The position numbers were made by a program, and so were the translations under genes. The notes below the pieces were generated by a model that was not told the DNA's origin, did not search any database, and saw only the letters and a list, made by a program, of their open reading frames with translations. Of a stretch of 64,000 bases of DNA, positions 17,989 through 26,510 are shown piece by piece. Numbering within the stretch: position 1 is the first letter of the stretch; every line of letters starts with the position of its first letter. The stretch is taken from contig DATLQW010000125.1 in the NCBI GenBank assembly GCA_035535035.1, positions 9,724 to 73,723 on the forward strand. Direction: 5' to 3'. The stretch is from JASHVB01 sp035535035. Lineage in GTDB: Bacteria; Pseudomonadota; Alphaproteobacteria; Acetobacterales; Acetobacteraceae.

Positions 17989-20751
17989 CTAATGCGCCGC
18001 CGGCTGACCACCCAACTGCTCGAGCAATGGCCGCAGCGCGTCCAGTTCGGCACCAAAACCGGCCCAGTCCCCAGCCTTCAGGCGTTCTAATGCCAGATTA
18101 TAATGGTCGAGCGCCGCTCGGGCGCGCGCGTCCGCGGGCCCCGCCGATACGGGTCCGGCGCTTGCGGGCAGGGCGGCAACCGGGGCGGTTTGCCGGAACA
18201 GCGCGGCCAGCGCCTCGGGAAGCGTCTTCTCCATCACCACGCGGTCGCCGTACGCCGCGATCACCCGCTTGAGTTCCGGCAACTGCCCCGACTCCGCACG
18301 GAGATACAGCGGCGACACATACAGGATCGAGTTGTCGATCGGCACGACCAGCAGATTGCCGCGGATGACCCGCGATCCCATCTGGTTCCACAGCGAGATC
18401 TGCTGCGAAATCTCGGTGTTCTGGTTGATCCGCGCGTCGATCTGGAACGGCCCATAGACGAGCTTGTCCTTGGGGAACTCGTAAACGATGAGCTTGCCGT
18501 ACTCGTGCGGATCGCAGCGCGCGGCAAGCCAGGCGATCATGTTCTCCCGCTGGCTCGGCACCATGGGCAGCATGAGGAAGAACTCGGTGTGCGACTCGCC
18601 CGGCAGGCGCATCATGATGTAGTACGGCGTCATCCTGGCGGTGTTGGTGCCATTGCCGTCGGGCGCGGCCGGCTCGCGGGGAAACTGCCAGAGATCCTCG
18701 CGATTGTAGAACACTTCCGGCGTATCCATGTGATAGGCGAGGTACTGCTGGGCCTGGATGTCGAACAGGTCCTCGGGATAGCGGATGTGCTTCAGCAGAT
18801 CAGGCGGCATCGCCGCCAACGGCTTGAACAGGCCGGGGAAGATGCGCCGGTAGGTCGCGATGATCGGGTCGGCCGGATCGGCCACATAGAACGTGGCGGT
18901 CCCGTTATAGGCGTCGATGACGACCTTCACCGAATTGCGGATGTAGTTGGTGTCGCCGTGCGGCAGCGGCTGGGCATAGGGGAACCAGTCGCTCGTGGTG
19001 TAGGCATCCTGGATCCAGTAAAGCCGCCCGCCGCTCACCACGATATACGGGTCGCGATCCAGTTGCAGGAACGGCGCTATCGTCCGCACGCGATCCTGGA
19101 TGTTGCGATGGAACAGGATTTTGCTCGCGCCGGTGATGTAGCGGCTGAGCAGAATGTTCACGTCGTCGAAATACCACGCGAACAGCGTCCGCCAGGCGAG
19201 CCCGCCGATCGCCACGCCGTCCGCGCCATCATAGGTGGTATAGACGTTGTCGCTGCCCTTGGGATAGTCGAACTCCGGCGTGCTGCCCTTGACGATCACG
19301 TAGCCGTCGGTGCCCTGGCCGAAATAGATGCGCGGCTGGGTCACCGCGGGAGCCCCGCCGAAGCCGACCGGCGGAATGTCCCTCAGATAGAAATTCGGCA
19401 GCCCTTCAGTGGATTTCTGGGTGACCGGAGACATCACCACGCCGTTGCCGTGGGTGAACAGCAGATGCAGGTTGACCCAGGTCTGCGCATTGGCCGACAG
19501 GAGCGACGGCGCGAGCTCGCGCGCCGCGATCGTGACCTGCTGATACGAGCCGCCGATGTGATAGCGATCGACATCGACATCCAGGAATTTGTAGTAGGTG
19601 CGGATCTCCTGCAACTGCGCGTAGGTGTCCATCAGCGGCTGCCAGTCCCACAGCCGGATGTTGTTGACGGTTCCGTGGTTGTCCTGCAGCGACTGGAAGG
19701 TCAGCCCCTGTTCCGCGGGGAACGGCTTCACCACGATCTTCCGCAGGTTGTAGGCTTCCCTTGTGAGGGCGATGTTCCGCCGGATGTAGGGCGCTTCCAG
19801 TTGCAACTCGCTCGGCTTGACATAGAACCGCTCGAACAGCCCGGGGACCACCTCGGCCAACACGAACGAGCCGCCGAACACCAGCACCGAGGCCGCGACG
19901 GCGGGCCGGTAGATGCGCCGCCGCAGATTGACCCATGCGATGACGGCGGCGACCGCGGCAATGCCGGCCAGCAACCAGAGAACCGGCAGCACGACATGGA
20001 CATCGGTATAGCCGGCCCCGATCACGACCCCGTTGTCGTTGTACAGCAGCAGGTAGCGGTCCAGCACATAGGACCATGCCTTCACCGCGAAATAGAGTCC
20101 CAGCAGGGCGGAGCCGTGCGCGATGGCGGCGGCCGAGACGCGCCACGGCCAACGGTCCGGATTGATGTCCCCATGCACGAAATACACCGCCCCGGCCATC
20201 ACGCTGCTCAAGGCCAGGACCGTCAGCATCCAGTTCTTCAACGCGATGTAGGCCGGCAGCGAGAACAGATAGAACCCGATGTCCTTGCCGAACAGCGGAT
20301 CGTGCTGGCCGTACGGCACCTGGTAGATGAACCGCAGGATCAGGTCCCATTGGCCGGTCTCGCCGATGGCGACCGCCACGCCGCCGGCAAGCGCGACACC
20401 CAGGACGAGCAGGCGCCACGGCAGCAGCGAGGATGCCAGTCCAAACAGCTCGGCCGGGGTCCCGGGCAGTGCCGGTACGCCCGTACGGTCCGGGTCGAAC
20501 GCCGCCGACAGCCGGAATCGCCGCCAGGCGAACCGCAATGCCAGCGCGCCGTTCACCCAGAACAGCAGGCTCGATACCGCGAACACGCTGATGAACAGGA
20601 CGATCTTCGTGGCGAAGACCGTCCAGAAGACGCCGGCATAGCCGACCTCGGAGAACCACGCCCAATCGACCACCAGGCTGCTGGCGCGCGCCAACACAAC
20701 GAGGCAGCCCACGATGACGGCGATTGCCACGCCGACGCGTCTTGAGCGCAT
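17989..20751 (-). CDS. UPF0182 family large membrane protein
   Basis: Integral membrane protein of 920 residues belonging to UPF0182 (COG1615). About seven hydrophobic helices occupy the first 310 residues. A large non-membrane domain follows, with characteristic blocks such as YNLRKIVVKPFPAEQGL and LPEALAALF. The start is set at ATG 20751 because GGAGGG lies just before it; an upstream ATG at 20775 has no ribosome site. The biochemical role of the family is unknown. No co-oriented partner is close. Confidence 0.93.
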   Translation of the reverse strand: MRSRRVGVAIAVIVGCLVVLARASSLVVDWAWFSEVGYAGVFWTVFATKIVLFISVFAVSSLLFWVNGALALRFAWRRFRLSAAFDPDRTGVPALPGTPAELFGLASSLLPWRLLVLGVALAGGVAVAIGETGQWDLILRFIYQVPYGQHDPLFGKDIGFYLFSLPAYIALKNWMLTVLALSSVMAGAVYFVHGDINPDRWPWRVSAAAIAHGSALLGLYFAVKAWSYVLDRYLLLYNDNGVVIGAGYTDVHVVLPVLWLLAGIAAVAAVIAWVNLRRRIYRPAVAASVLVFGGSFVLAEVVPGLFERFYVKPSELQLEAPYIRRNIALTREAYNLRKIVVKPFPAEQGLTFQSLQDNHGTVNNIRLWDWQPLMDTYAQLQEIRTYYKFLDVDVDRYHIGGSYQQVTIAARELAPSLLSANAQTWVNLHLLFTHGNGVVMSPVTQKSTEGLPNFYLRDIPPVGFGGAPAVTQPRIYFGQGTDGYVIVKGSTPEFDYPKGSDNVYTTYDGADGVAIGGLAWRTLFAWYFDDVNILLSRYITGASKILFHRNIQDRVRTIAPFLQLDRDPYIVVSGGRLYWIQDAYTTSDWFPYAQPLPHGDTNYIRNSVKVVIDAYNGTATFYVADPADPIIATYRRIFPGLFKPLAAMPPDLLKHIRYPEDLFDIQAQQYLAYHMDTPEVFYNREDLWQFPREPAAPDGNGTNTARMTPYYIMMRLPGESHTEFFLMLPMVPSQRENMIAWLAARCDPHEYGKLIVYEFPKDKLVYGPFQIDARINQNTEISQQISLWNQMGSRVIRGNLLVVPIDNSILYVSPLYLRAESGQLPELKRVIAAYGDRVVMEKTLPEALAALFRQTAPVAALPASAGPVSAGPADARARAALDHYNLALERLKAGDWAGFGAELDALRPLLEQLGGQPAAH

Positions 20752-20774
20752 GTTTCCCTCCCGCCCGCGTTTCA

Positions 20775-20825
20775 TCCCTGGAGCGTCTTCGTCCCCAGAG
20801 CGCCTTCGTCCCTAAAGCGTCTTCG
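20775..20825. repeat. Three 17-bp imperfect tandem repeats upstream of UPF0182 gene
   Basis: Units TCCCTGGAGCGTCTTCG, TCCCCAGAGCGCCTTCG and TCCCTAAAGCGTCTTCG follow one another without gaps (20775-20791, 20792-20808, 20809-20825). They lie directly upstream of the UPF0182 start, where they could be transcribed in its leader or bind a regulator. Confidence 0.75.
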
Positions 20826-20855
20826 ACCTGCCTGGAAACGCTGACACCGTGCCGC

Positions 20856-20891
20856 TGTCATTGCTTCGTCGCTTCGCTTCTCGCAATGACA
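20856..20891. repeat. Short palindromic repeat related to the 17.9-kb element
   Basis: TGTCATTGC at 20856-20864 and GCAATGACA at 20883-20891 form a 9-bp stem. The sequence between, TTCGTCGCTTCGCTTCTC, is the same core as in the 17855-17977 element. It looks like a collapsed, internally deleted copy. Confidence 0.75.
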
Positions 20892-20920
20892 AGAGCCTTC
20901 CCGGTCAGGCGGAAAACGCC

Positions 20921-21151
20921 CTACCGATCCAACTCCCCCGCCTTCACGCTGGCGATCGCGTTGTTCAGAATTGCCACGATCGCTTCATCCGCCACGCTGC
21001 GCGACAGCATCGCCAGCGCGCCCCCCAGCAGCGCCGAGGCGATCGACACCCCGTCGATGTTCTGCCCCAGCATGTACTCGATCGCCTTGTCCACCACCGC
21101 GCCGGCGTGGCCCAGACCGGCCGGAGGTTGATCGTCGGGTCCTGCTTGCAT
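20921..21151 (-). CDS. Small hypothetical protein downstream of the ABC exporter
   Basis: Acidic-to-neutral protein of 76 residues with no signal peptide. The central segment reads YMLGQNIDGVSIASALLGG, followed by a helix-rich tail ending KAGELDR. The start codon lies 13 bases after the stop of the exporter gene on the same strand, which supports a real, co-transcribed gene. I do not recognise the family. An amphipathic helical protein that accompanies the transporter is possible but unproven. Confidence 0.65.
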   Translation of the reverse strand: MQAGPDDQPPAGLGHAGAVVDKAIEYMLGQNIDGVSIASALLGGALAMLSRSVADEAIVAILNNAIASVKAGELDR

Positions 21152-21164
21152 CGGTCCGCACCCC

Positions 21165-23018
21165 TTACGCGGTAATTTCGGCGGCTTCCTGCTCGGCCGC
21201 CTGCAACGCCCACATGCTCTCATACAGCCCGCCCAACGCCAGCAGGGCGGCGTGCGTGCCGCGCTCCGCAACGCGGCCATCGGCCAGCACGATGATCTCG
21301 TCGGCATCCACCACGGTGGACAGCCGGTGCGCGATCACCAGCGTCGTGCGGTGCCGCGCCAGACCGCCCAGCGCCGCCTGGATATCCTGCTCCGTGCGTG
21401 TGTCCAGCGCGCTGGTCGCCTCATCCAGAATCAGGATGCGCGGATCCTTCAGGATGGTGCGCGCGATCGCCACCCGCTGCTTCTCGCCGCCCGACAGTTT
21501 CAGCCCGCGCTCGCCCACGCGGGTGTCGTAGCCCTCCGGCAGCCGCATGACGAAATCGTGCACCTGCGCGTGGCGCGCCGCTTCCTCGATCTCCGCGGTT
21601 GTCGCGTCGGGGCGGCCATAGGCGATGTTGTAGCGAATCGTATCGTTGAACAGCACGGTGTCCTGCGGCACCACGCCGATCGCCGCGCGCAGGCTCTCCT
21701 GCGTCACGTCGCGAATATCCTGCCCGTCGATCCGGATGCGCCCGCCGGTCACGTCGTAGAACCGGAACAGCAGCTTGCTGATGGTCGATTTCCCCGCGCC
21801 GGTCGGCCCGACGATCGCCAACTTGCGCCCCGCCGGCACGGTGAAATCCACGCCGCGCAGGATGCTCCGGTCGGGCCCGTAGCCGAACGACACGTTCTCG
21901 AACCGCACCGCGCCGGCCGGCCCGTCCGAAAGTTGCGCCGCCAGCGCCACGGCACCCGCCCGGTCCGTTACCTCCGGCGGCACCCGCAGCAGCCGGAACA
22001 TCTGCTCCATATCCACCAGCCCCTGGCGGATCGTCATGTACACCATCCCGAGAAAATTCAGCGGCTGGTAAAGCTGCATGAGATAGGTGTTGATCACCAC
22101 GAATTTGCCCACCGTCATGCTGCCGTCGCGCACGCCGTTCGCCGCCATCAGCATGATCAGCGTCAGCCCGATCGCGATGACCATCGCCTGGCCGAGGTTC
22201 AGCATGTTCAGCGACACCTGAACCTTCACCGCCGACCGCTCATAGCGCGCCAGCGACGAGTCGTAGCGCGCCGCCTCATGCGCCTCGTTGCCGAAATACT
22301 TGACCGTCTCGAAATTCAACAGGCTGTCGAGCGCCTTGGACGAAGCGTCGTTGTCGTTGTCGTTCATCGCGCGCCGCAGCCGGACCCGCCGCGCGGCGAA
22401 CGCCGCGGTGAAGCCGACATAGATCAGCACCGCCAGCAACGTGACCGCGGCGAAACGCCAGTCGAACAGCCGCCAGATGATGGCGGTGACCAGCGTCAGC
22501 TCGATCATCGTCGGCACCACGTTGAACACCGCCAGCCGCAGCACGGATTGCATGCCCAGCGTGCCGCGGTCGATCACCCGCGCCAGCCCGCCGGTCTGCC
22601 GGTCCAGGTGGAAGCGCAGCGACAGCGCGTGCAGGTGGCGGAACGTCCGCAGCGCCAGTTGCCGTACCGCGCGCTGTCCCACCGGAGCGAACAGCGCGTC
22701 GCGCAACTCGCCGAACCCGGCCGAGGCGACGCGCGCCAGGCCATAGGCGACGATCAACGCAAGCGGCAGCACCAGCACGCCGCCGCCCCCCGCCGGCGCC
22801 AGCGCATCGACCATGCGGCCATAGATCACCGGCACGACGACCGTCGCGCCCTTCGCCAGCACCAGGAACAGCATCGCCACGGCCACGCGGAATCGCGCGG
22901 CGGGGTTGCCGGCCGGCCAGAGATAGGGCAGCAGCGACACAACGGTGTGGATGCCGGAGCGCCGCACGCGCAATGCCGGCGGCAACTCGGCGGGCGGCGG
23001 CGCGGTCATGTGTCTCAT
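21165..23018 (-). CDS. ABCB-type ABC exporter (Atm1/HMT1-like), fused permease-ATPase
   Basis: Half-transporter of 617 residues. Six membrane helices (about residues 25-340) precede an ATPase domain with Walker A GPTGAGKST, signature LSGGEKQR and Walker B ILILDEATS, then the H-loop HRLST. The membrane domain contains LNFETVKYFGNEAHEA, the hallmark segment of the Atm1/ABCB7/HMT1 group, which exports glutathione-linked compounds in iron-sulfur or metal homeostasis. ATG 23018 or the in-frame ATG 23009 may be used; neither has a strong ribosome site. A 76-aa gene follows. Confidence 0.93.
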   Translation of the reverse strand: MRHMTAPPPAELPPALRVRRSGIHTVVSLLPYLWPAGNPAARFRVAVAMLFLVLAKGATVVVPVIYGRMVDALAPAGGGGVLVLPLALIVAYGLARVASAGFGELRDALFAPVGQRAVRQLALRTFRHLHALSLRFHLDRQTGGLARVIDRGTLGMQSVLRLAVFNVVPTMIELTLVTAIIWRLFDWRFAAVTLLAVLIYVGFTAAFAARRVRLRRAMNDNDNDASSKALDSLLNFETVKYFGNEAHEAARYDSSLARYERSAVKVQVSLNMLNLGQAMVIAIGLTLIMLMAANGVRDGSMTVGKFVVINTYLMQLYQPLNFLGMVYMTIRQGLVDMEQMFRLLRVPPEVTDRAGAVALAAQLSDGPAGAVRFENVSFGYGPDRSILRGVDFTVPAGRKLAIVGPTGAGKSTISKLLFRFYDVTGGRIRIDGQDIRDVTQESLRAAIGVVPQDTVLFNDTIRYNIAYGRPDATTAEIEEAARHAQVHDFVMRLPEGYDTRVGERGLKLSGGEKQRVAIARTILKDPRILILDEATSALDTRTEQDIQAALGGLARHRTTLVIAHRLSTVVDADEIIVLADGRVAERGTHAALLALGGLYESMWALQAAEQEAAEITA

Positions 23019-23063
23019 GCCGTGGATGTGGCACGTTGATGGACAGTTTGAAAGGCGATCCGC

Positions 23064-23906
23064 TTGGCGACCGAGTCACAAACGTCCAGTTTCCTGCGCC
23101 ACGTTCGCAGTTGCAACACCGCGACGCTGCCAGGTGAACGCCTGCCGTTTCTGATCGGCGAGGCCCATGTGGGCTGGGTGCGGCAGCCGTTGGCGCAGGC
23201 GCTGGTCGCCTGGCCGGAGGTGGTGCCGGCGGGCGGAAAAATCGTGCTGCGCAACGCCGCCGCGCTGCCCGATATCGCCCGGACCCTCGCCGCGCGGGGC
23301 CACTACCGCTGGCGCAACGAGGCGTTCGACGTGCGCGCCACCCCGGACGGCCCGGCGCTGGCGCAGCTCGACCGCGGCGCCATTCCGTCCTTCGGGGTCG
23401 TCGCGGTTGGCGTGCACGTGAACGGGCTGGTGCGCCGCGCCGGCGGCCTGCATGTCTGGATCGCCCGCCGCGCCGCCGACAAGCTGCTCGATCCCGGCAA
23501 GCTCGACCACGTCACCGCCGGCGGCGTGCCGGCTGGCCTGACGCCGGAGCAAACCCTGGTGAAGGAAGCCGCGGAGGAGGCGGCAATCCCCGCCGCGCTG
23601 GCGTCCCAGGCCCGTCGCGTCGCCACGATCGGCTACGCCATGGAGCGCCCCGAAGGGCTGCGGCGCGACCTGCTGCATTGCTACGACCTCGATCTGCCGG
23701 AGGATTTCCTCCCCCGCGCCGCCGACGGTGAGGTGGCGAGCTTCGAACTCTGGCCGATCGCCCGCGTGTTCCAGACGGTGCGCGATACCGACGCGTTCAA
23801 GTTCAACGTCAACCTGGTGCTGATCGACCTGTTCCTGCGCCACGGCCTGATCCCATCCGGCGAGGCCGCCGACCTCCGAACCGCGCTGGACGCCCGTCGC
23901 GCCTGA
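23064..23906 (+). CDS. Nudix hydrolase with DUF4743 N-terminal domain
   Basis: Protein of 280 residues combining an N-terminal DUF4743-like region with a Nudix fold. The Nudix box appears as GVPAGLTPEQTLVKEAAEEA, with Lys in place of the usual Arg of REUXEE. Relatives are often annotated as thiamine-pyrophosphokinase-associated Nudix proteins and act on oxidised or diphosphate metabolites. The start is TTG 23064, supported by AAAGG eight bases upstream; no in-frame ATG exists near it. It is divergent from the ABC exporter, 45 bases away. Confidence 0.87.
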   Translation: MATESQTSSFLRHVRSCNTATLPGERLPFLIGEAHVGWVRQPLAQALVAWPEVVPAGGKIVLRNAAALPDIARTLAARGHYRWRNEAFDVRATPDGPALAQLDRGAIPSFGVVAVGVHVNGLVRRAGGLHVWIARRAADKLLDPGKLDHVTAGGVPAGLTPEQTLVKEAAEEAAIPAALASQARRVATIGYAMERPEGLRRDLLHCYDLDLPEDFLPRAADGEVASFELWPIARVFQTVRDTDAFKFNVNLVLIDLFLRHGLIPSGEAADLRTALDARRA

Positions 23907-23966
23907 GCGTTCAGGAATTCTTTACCGCGTCGCGGCAGACTGTCCCGCCACGCCGCGGAGACCGCC

Positions 23967-24743
23967 ATGCCCGACGACAGCACCAGGAAGGGTCTGCTCG
24001 TACCTGGCCTGTTCTTTGGCCTGCGCGATAACCCGCCGGCCCTCGCCGCCTTGCAGACCCTGGCCAACCTGGACGACATCGGCGACCCGCGCAGCCCGTG
24101 GTTCATGTCCGACAATCTCATCACCTTCAACCACACGCGCGGGTTCCTTTCCGAGCCGCGCTTCGTCAAGGCGGTCGTCGCCGCCCACCCCGAGCCGTCC
24201 GAGCGTTCCATCGCCTGGCGCACCCATACGCTGTGCTGGGCCGCGGACAGCGCGCTCGCCACGCCCGGCGATTTCGTGGAGTGCGGCACCTACAAGGGCT
24301 ACTCCGCCGAGGTGCTCATGCACTTCACCGGGGGCCTGCCGGGCCGTTGGCTATGGCTCTATGACCTGTTCGATCCCGGTGGCGGTGCGGGCGAGGGCCC
24401 GCGGCAGCCCGACCACGCCCCCGGCCTGGCCGATCAGGTACGCGCCCGCTTCCGCGCATGGGACAACGTGGCCGTCACCCAGGGCAAGGTGCCGGACGTG
24501 CTGGCGCGGGCGGCGCCGGACCAGATCGCCTTCCTGCACATCGACATGAACAACGCCGAGGCGGAGCAAGGCGCGCTGGAGGTGCTGTTCGACCGCGTGT
24601 CGCCGGGCGGGATGATCGTGTTCGACGACTATGGCTGGACCTACTATCGCGCCCAGATGGACGCGGTTGACGCGTTCATGGGCGCGCGCGGCCTGAGCGT
24701 GCTGGAACTGCCGACCGGCCAGGGATTGGCCGTGAAGCGGTGA
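23967..24743 (+). CDS. TylF/MycF-like class I methyltransferase
   Basis: S-adenosylmethionine-dependent O-methyltransferase-like protein of 258 residues. The SAM-binding segment is DFVECGTYKGYSAEVL. The metal/substrate motif is LHIDMNNAEAEQGALE, and VFDDYGWTYY follows, all as in the TylF/MycF/NovP group that methylates sugars of natural products. No polyketide or sugar genes surround it, so it may be a stand-alone relative acting on a glycan. A bidirectional terminator separates it from the convergent DUF4167 gene. Confidence 0.85.
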   Translation: MPDDSTRKGLLVPGLFFGLRDNPPALAALQTLANLDDIGDPRSPWFMSDNLITFNHTRGFLSEPRFVKAVVAAHPEPSERSIAWRTHTLCWAADSALATPGDFVECGTYKGYSAEVLMHFTGGLPGRWLWLYDLFDPGGGAGEGPRQPDHAPGLADQVRARFRAWDNVAVTQGKVPDVLARAAPDQIAFLHIDMNNAEAEQGALEVLFDRVSPGGMIVFDDYGWTYYRAQMDAVDAFMGARGLSVLELPTGQGLAVKR

Positions 24744-24747
24744 GCCC

Positions 24748-24784
24748 ACAAACCTCCCCCGCGTGCAGCGCGGGAGAGGTTTGT
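24748..24784. terminator. Bidirectional hairpin terminator
   Basis: The 15-bp arms 24748-24762 and 24770-24784 (ACAAACCTC..CCCGC and its complement, one mismatch) sit exactly between the stops of the methyltransferase gene (24743) and the convergent DUF4167 gene (24786). The arms carry A and T runs at their outer ends, so the hairpin is followed by a U-rich stretch in both directions. The GC core belongs to the dispersed CTCCCGC repeat family. Confidence 0.85.
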
Positions 24785-24785
24785 T

Positions 24786-25307
24786 TCACACCTCGGGCGG
24801 GGCGGCGGCGATCGGAATATCGCGCGCCTCCGGCTGGTCGCCCAGGCCGGCGGCACGAGGCTCCTGCTCATCCGAGGGATCGCCCCCGGACTGGCCATTG
24901 TCATCGTTGCCCTGGTACGGCCGCCGCTGCTGGTACTGCCCGTTCCCCGGCTGCTGACCCTGTTGCACCGCCTGATTCATCGCGTTCAGGATGCGGAAAT
25001 AGTGCTCGGCATGCTGGAAATAGCCCTCGGCCATCACGCGGTCGCCGGAACTGGTCGCATCGCGGCCGAGTTGCAGGTATTTCTCGAACAATTGCTGCGC
25101 CGTGCCGCGGACCCGGATGTCGGGGCCATTGCTGTCGAACACGTGGTTGCGATTGAGCGGAACACTGCCGGAATGATGGCGAATGCTGCCACCACCGCCG
25201 CCGCCGCCACCACTGCCGCCTCCTCCACCGCCCCCGCCGCCACCCGGACGATGACCGCGGCCACGCATACGTTTCATGTTCATGCTGTTGCCGTCACGCT
25301 TTCCCAT
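24786..25307 (-). CDS. DUF4167 RNA-binding-like protein
   Basis: Protein of 173 residues. After a basic start with RMRGRG and a nearly pure glycine tract (about residues 23-41), the conserved block is NRNHVFDSNGPDIRVRGTAQ then SGDRVMAEGYFQHAEHYFR, diagnostic of DUF4167, an alphaproteobacterial family thought to bind RNA. The tail is Gln/Pro-rich and disordered. The start may be 25307 or the internal ATG at 25283. It follows prmC, the usual neighbour in this class. Confidence 0.92.
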   Translation of the reverse strand: MGKRDGNSMNMKRMRGRGHRPGGGGGGGGGGSGGGGGGGGSIRHHSGSVPLNRNHVFDSNGPDIRVRGTAQQLFEKYLQLGRDATSSGDRVMAEGYFQHAEHYFRILNAMNQAVQQGQQPGNGQYQQRRPYQGNDDNGQSGGDPSDEQEPRAAGLGDQPEARDIPIAAAPPEV

Positions 25308-25517
25308 TTGCAGGCAATGCCGGGGAGTGGTGGGGCGCGTTGCTCACCGCATGAGCGCCCCGGGGACCAGTCCCCTCGGCCTGACTTCGATCCATCGGCG
25401 TTGGTTCCGGCGTGCAGTCCAGCCAGTACCGGCCACCCCAGTTAACCGGAGGGCGGCCGAGTCGGCCAAGCTGCCCAGGATCCGCCGCACCACGGCGATC
25501 CCCGCCACAGCCGCAAA

Positions 25518-26444
25518 CTAACCTGCTCCCGCCCCGGTGCCAAACGGTTTCTTCATCCCGGAGGCCGATTGCAGCACCATTGCCCGCGCAATGCCGGCCA
25601 AATCCGGCCGGGTTGCGGCAAGAAGGCCGGATTCCCCGGCCAGCGCGGCCACCGCCCGGGCCTGGCCGATCCCCAGCTCCAGCACCGCCACGCCATCCGG
25701 CTGCAACAAAAGCGGCAGGCACGGAAGGATCCGGCGATAGGCTGCAAGCCCGTCGGCGCCGCCAGCAAGGGCGCCATGCGGCTCATAGCCCGCCACCTCT
25801 CGCATCAGCCCGTCGATCTCGGAGGTGGGGATGTAGGGCGGATTGCACAAGATCAGGTCGAACCGCGCGTTCAGCGGCGCCGCCCAGTCGGCGCACAGGA
25901 ACGCGGCGCGCCCGGCCAGGCCCAGAGCGGCGGCGTTGGCCGCCGCCAGGCCGGCGGCATCCGGCGAACGGTCGGCGCCAATCCCGAACGCAGCGGGAAA
26001 CTCGTGCAGCGCGGAGAGCAACAGGCAGCCGGTGCCGGTGCCCAGGTCGAGGATGCGCTGGGGCGCGGCGCGGTGGGCGAAGGCCGCGAGCGCGGCCTCG
26101 ATCAGGGTTTCGGAGTCCGGGCGCGGGATCAGCGTGGCGGGGGAGACGGCGAAGTCCAGGCTCCAGAATTCGCGGTGACCCAGGATGTAGGCCAGCGGTT
26201 CGTGGCCGGCGCGGCGCCCGATCAGGGCGGGGTAGCCGCCGGGATCGGCCATGGCGCGCGGATCGCGCAGGACAGCGGCAACCGGAACGCCCAGCGCGCG
26301 GGCCAGCAGCAGCCGCGCTTCCAGCCGCGGGTTGCCGATGCCCGCGTCGCGCAAGATTGCGGCGCCGGTGGCAATCAACCTCGCCCGCGACGCGGGAGAG
26401 GCCGAGACGCGAAGCGGCGAGGCTGAGGGTGATCGGGTCGGCAC
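25518..26444 (-). CDS. prmC: Release factor glutamine methyltransferase PrmC
   Basis: Methylates the glutamine of the GGQ motif of release factors RF1 and RF2. The NPPY catalytic motif lies in ILCNPPYIPTSEI, and the SAM-binding loop is ILDLGTGTGCLLLS. Core homology begins near residue 23 (LIATGAAILRDAGIGNPRLE). The first ~22 residues are encoded by a copy of the dispersed CTCCCGC repeat, so the true start may be TTG 26378. The gene follows prfA, whose product is the substrate, with 65 bases of repeat sequence between. Confidence 0.93.
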   Translation of the reverse strand: MPTRSPSASPLRVSASPASRARLIATGAAILRDAGIGNPRLEARLLLARALGVPVAAVLRDPRAMADPGGYPALIGRRAGHEPLAYILGHREFWSLDFAVSPATLIPRPDSETLIEAALAAFAHRAAPQRILDLGTGTGCLLLSALHEFPAAFGIGADRSPDAAGLAAANAAALGLAGRAAFLCADWAAPLNARFDLILCNPPYIPTSEIDGLMREVAGYEPHGALAGGADGLAAYRRILPCLPLLLQPDGVAVLELGIGQARAVAALAGESGLLAATRPDLAGIARAMVLQSASGMKKPFGTGAGAG

Positions 26445-26510
26445 GCCGCTCCCTCACCCGGCGCTACGCGCTGCCCGCCGCGGGCCGCAGAGGTCTCTCC
26501 GCTGGCATCT
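26375..26510. repeat. Dispersed GC-rich repeat at the prfA-prmC junction
   Basis: A compound repeat contains CCCGCGACGCGGGAGAGG and a CCCTCACCC element, both also found downstream of 9338. It separates prfA from prmC and reaches into the annotated 5' end of prmC, where it is read as Ser/Pro/Arg-rich residues unlike the rest of the protein. Confidence 0.6.

Noticed and set aside
18103..20745. 880-codon open frame opposite the UPF0182 gene
   Set aside because: It is Arg/His/Gln-rich with no domain, a typical antisense shadow of a high-GC gene; the UPF0182 frame has clear family homology.
21252..23039. 595-codon open frame opposite the ABC exporter
   Set aside because: Composition is dominated by His, Arg and Gln with no motif; the opposite strand encodes Walker A/B and the signature motif.
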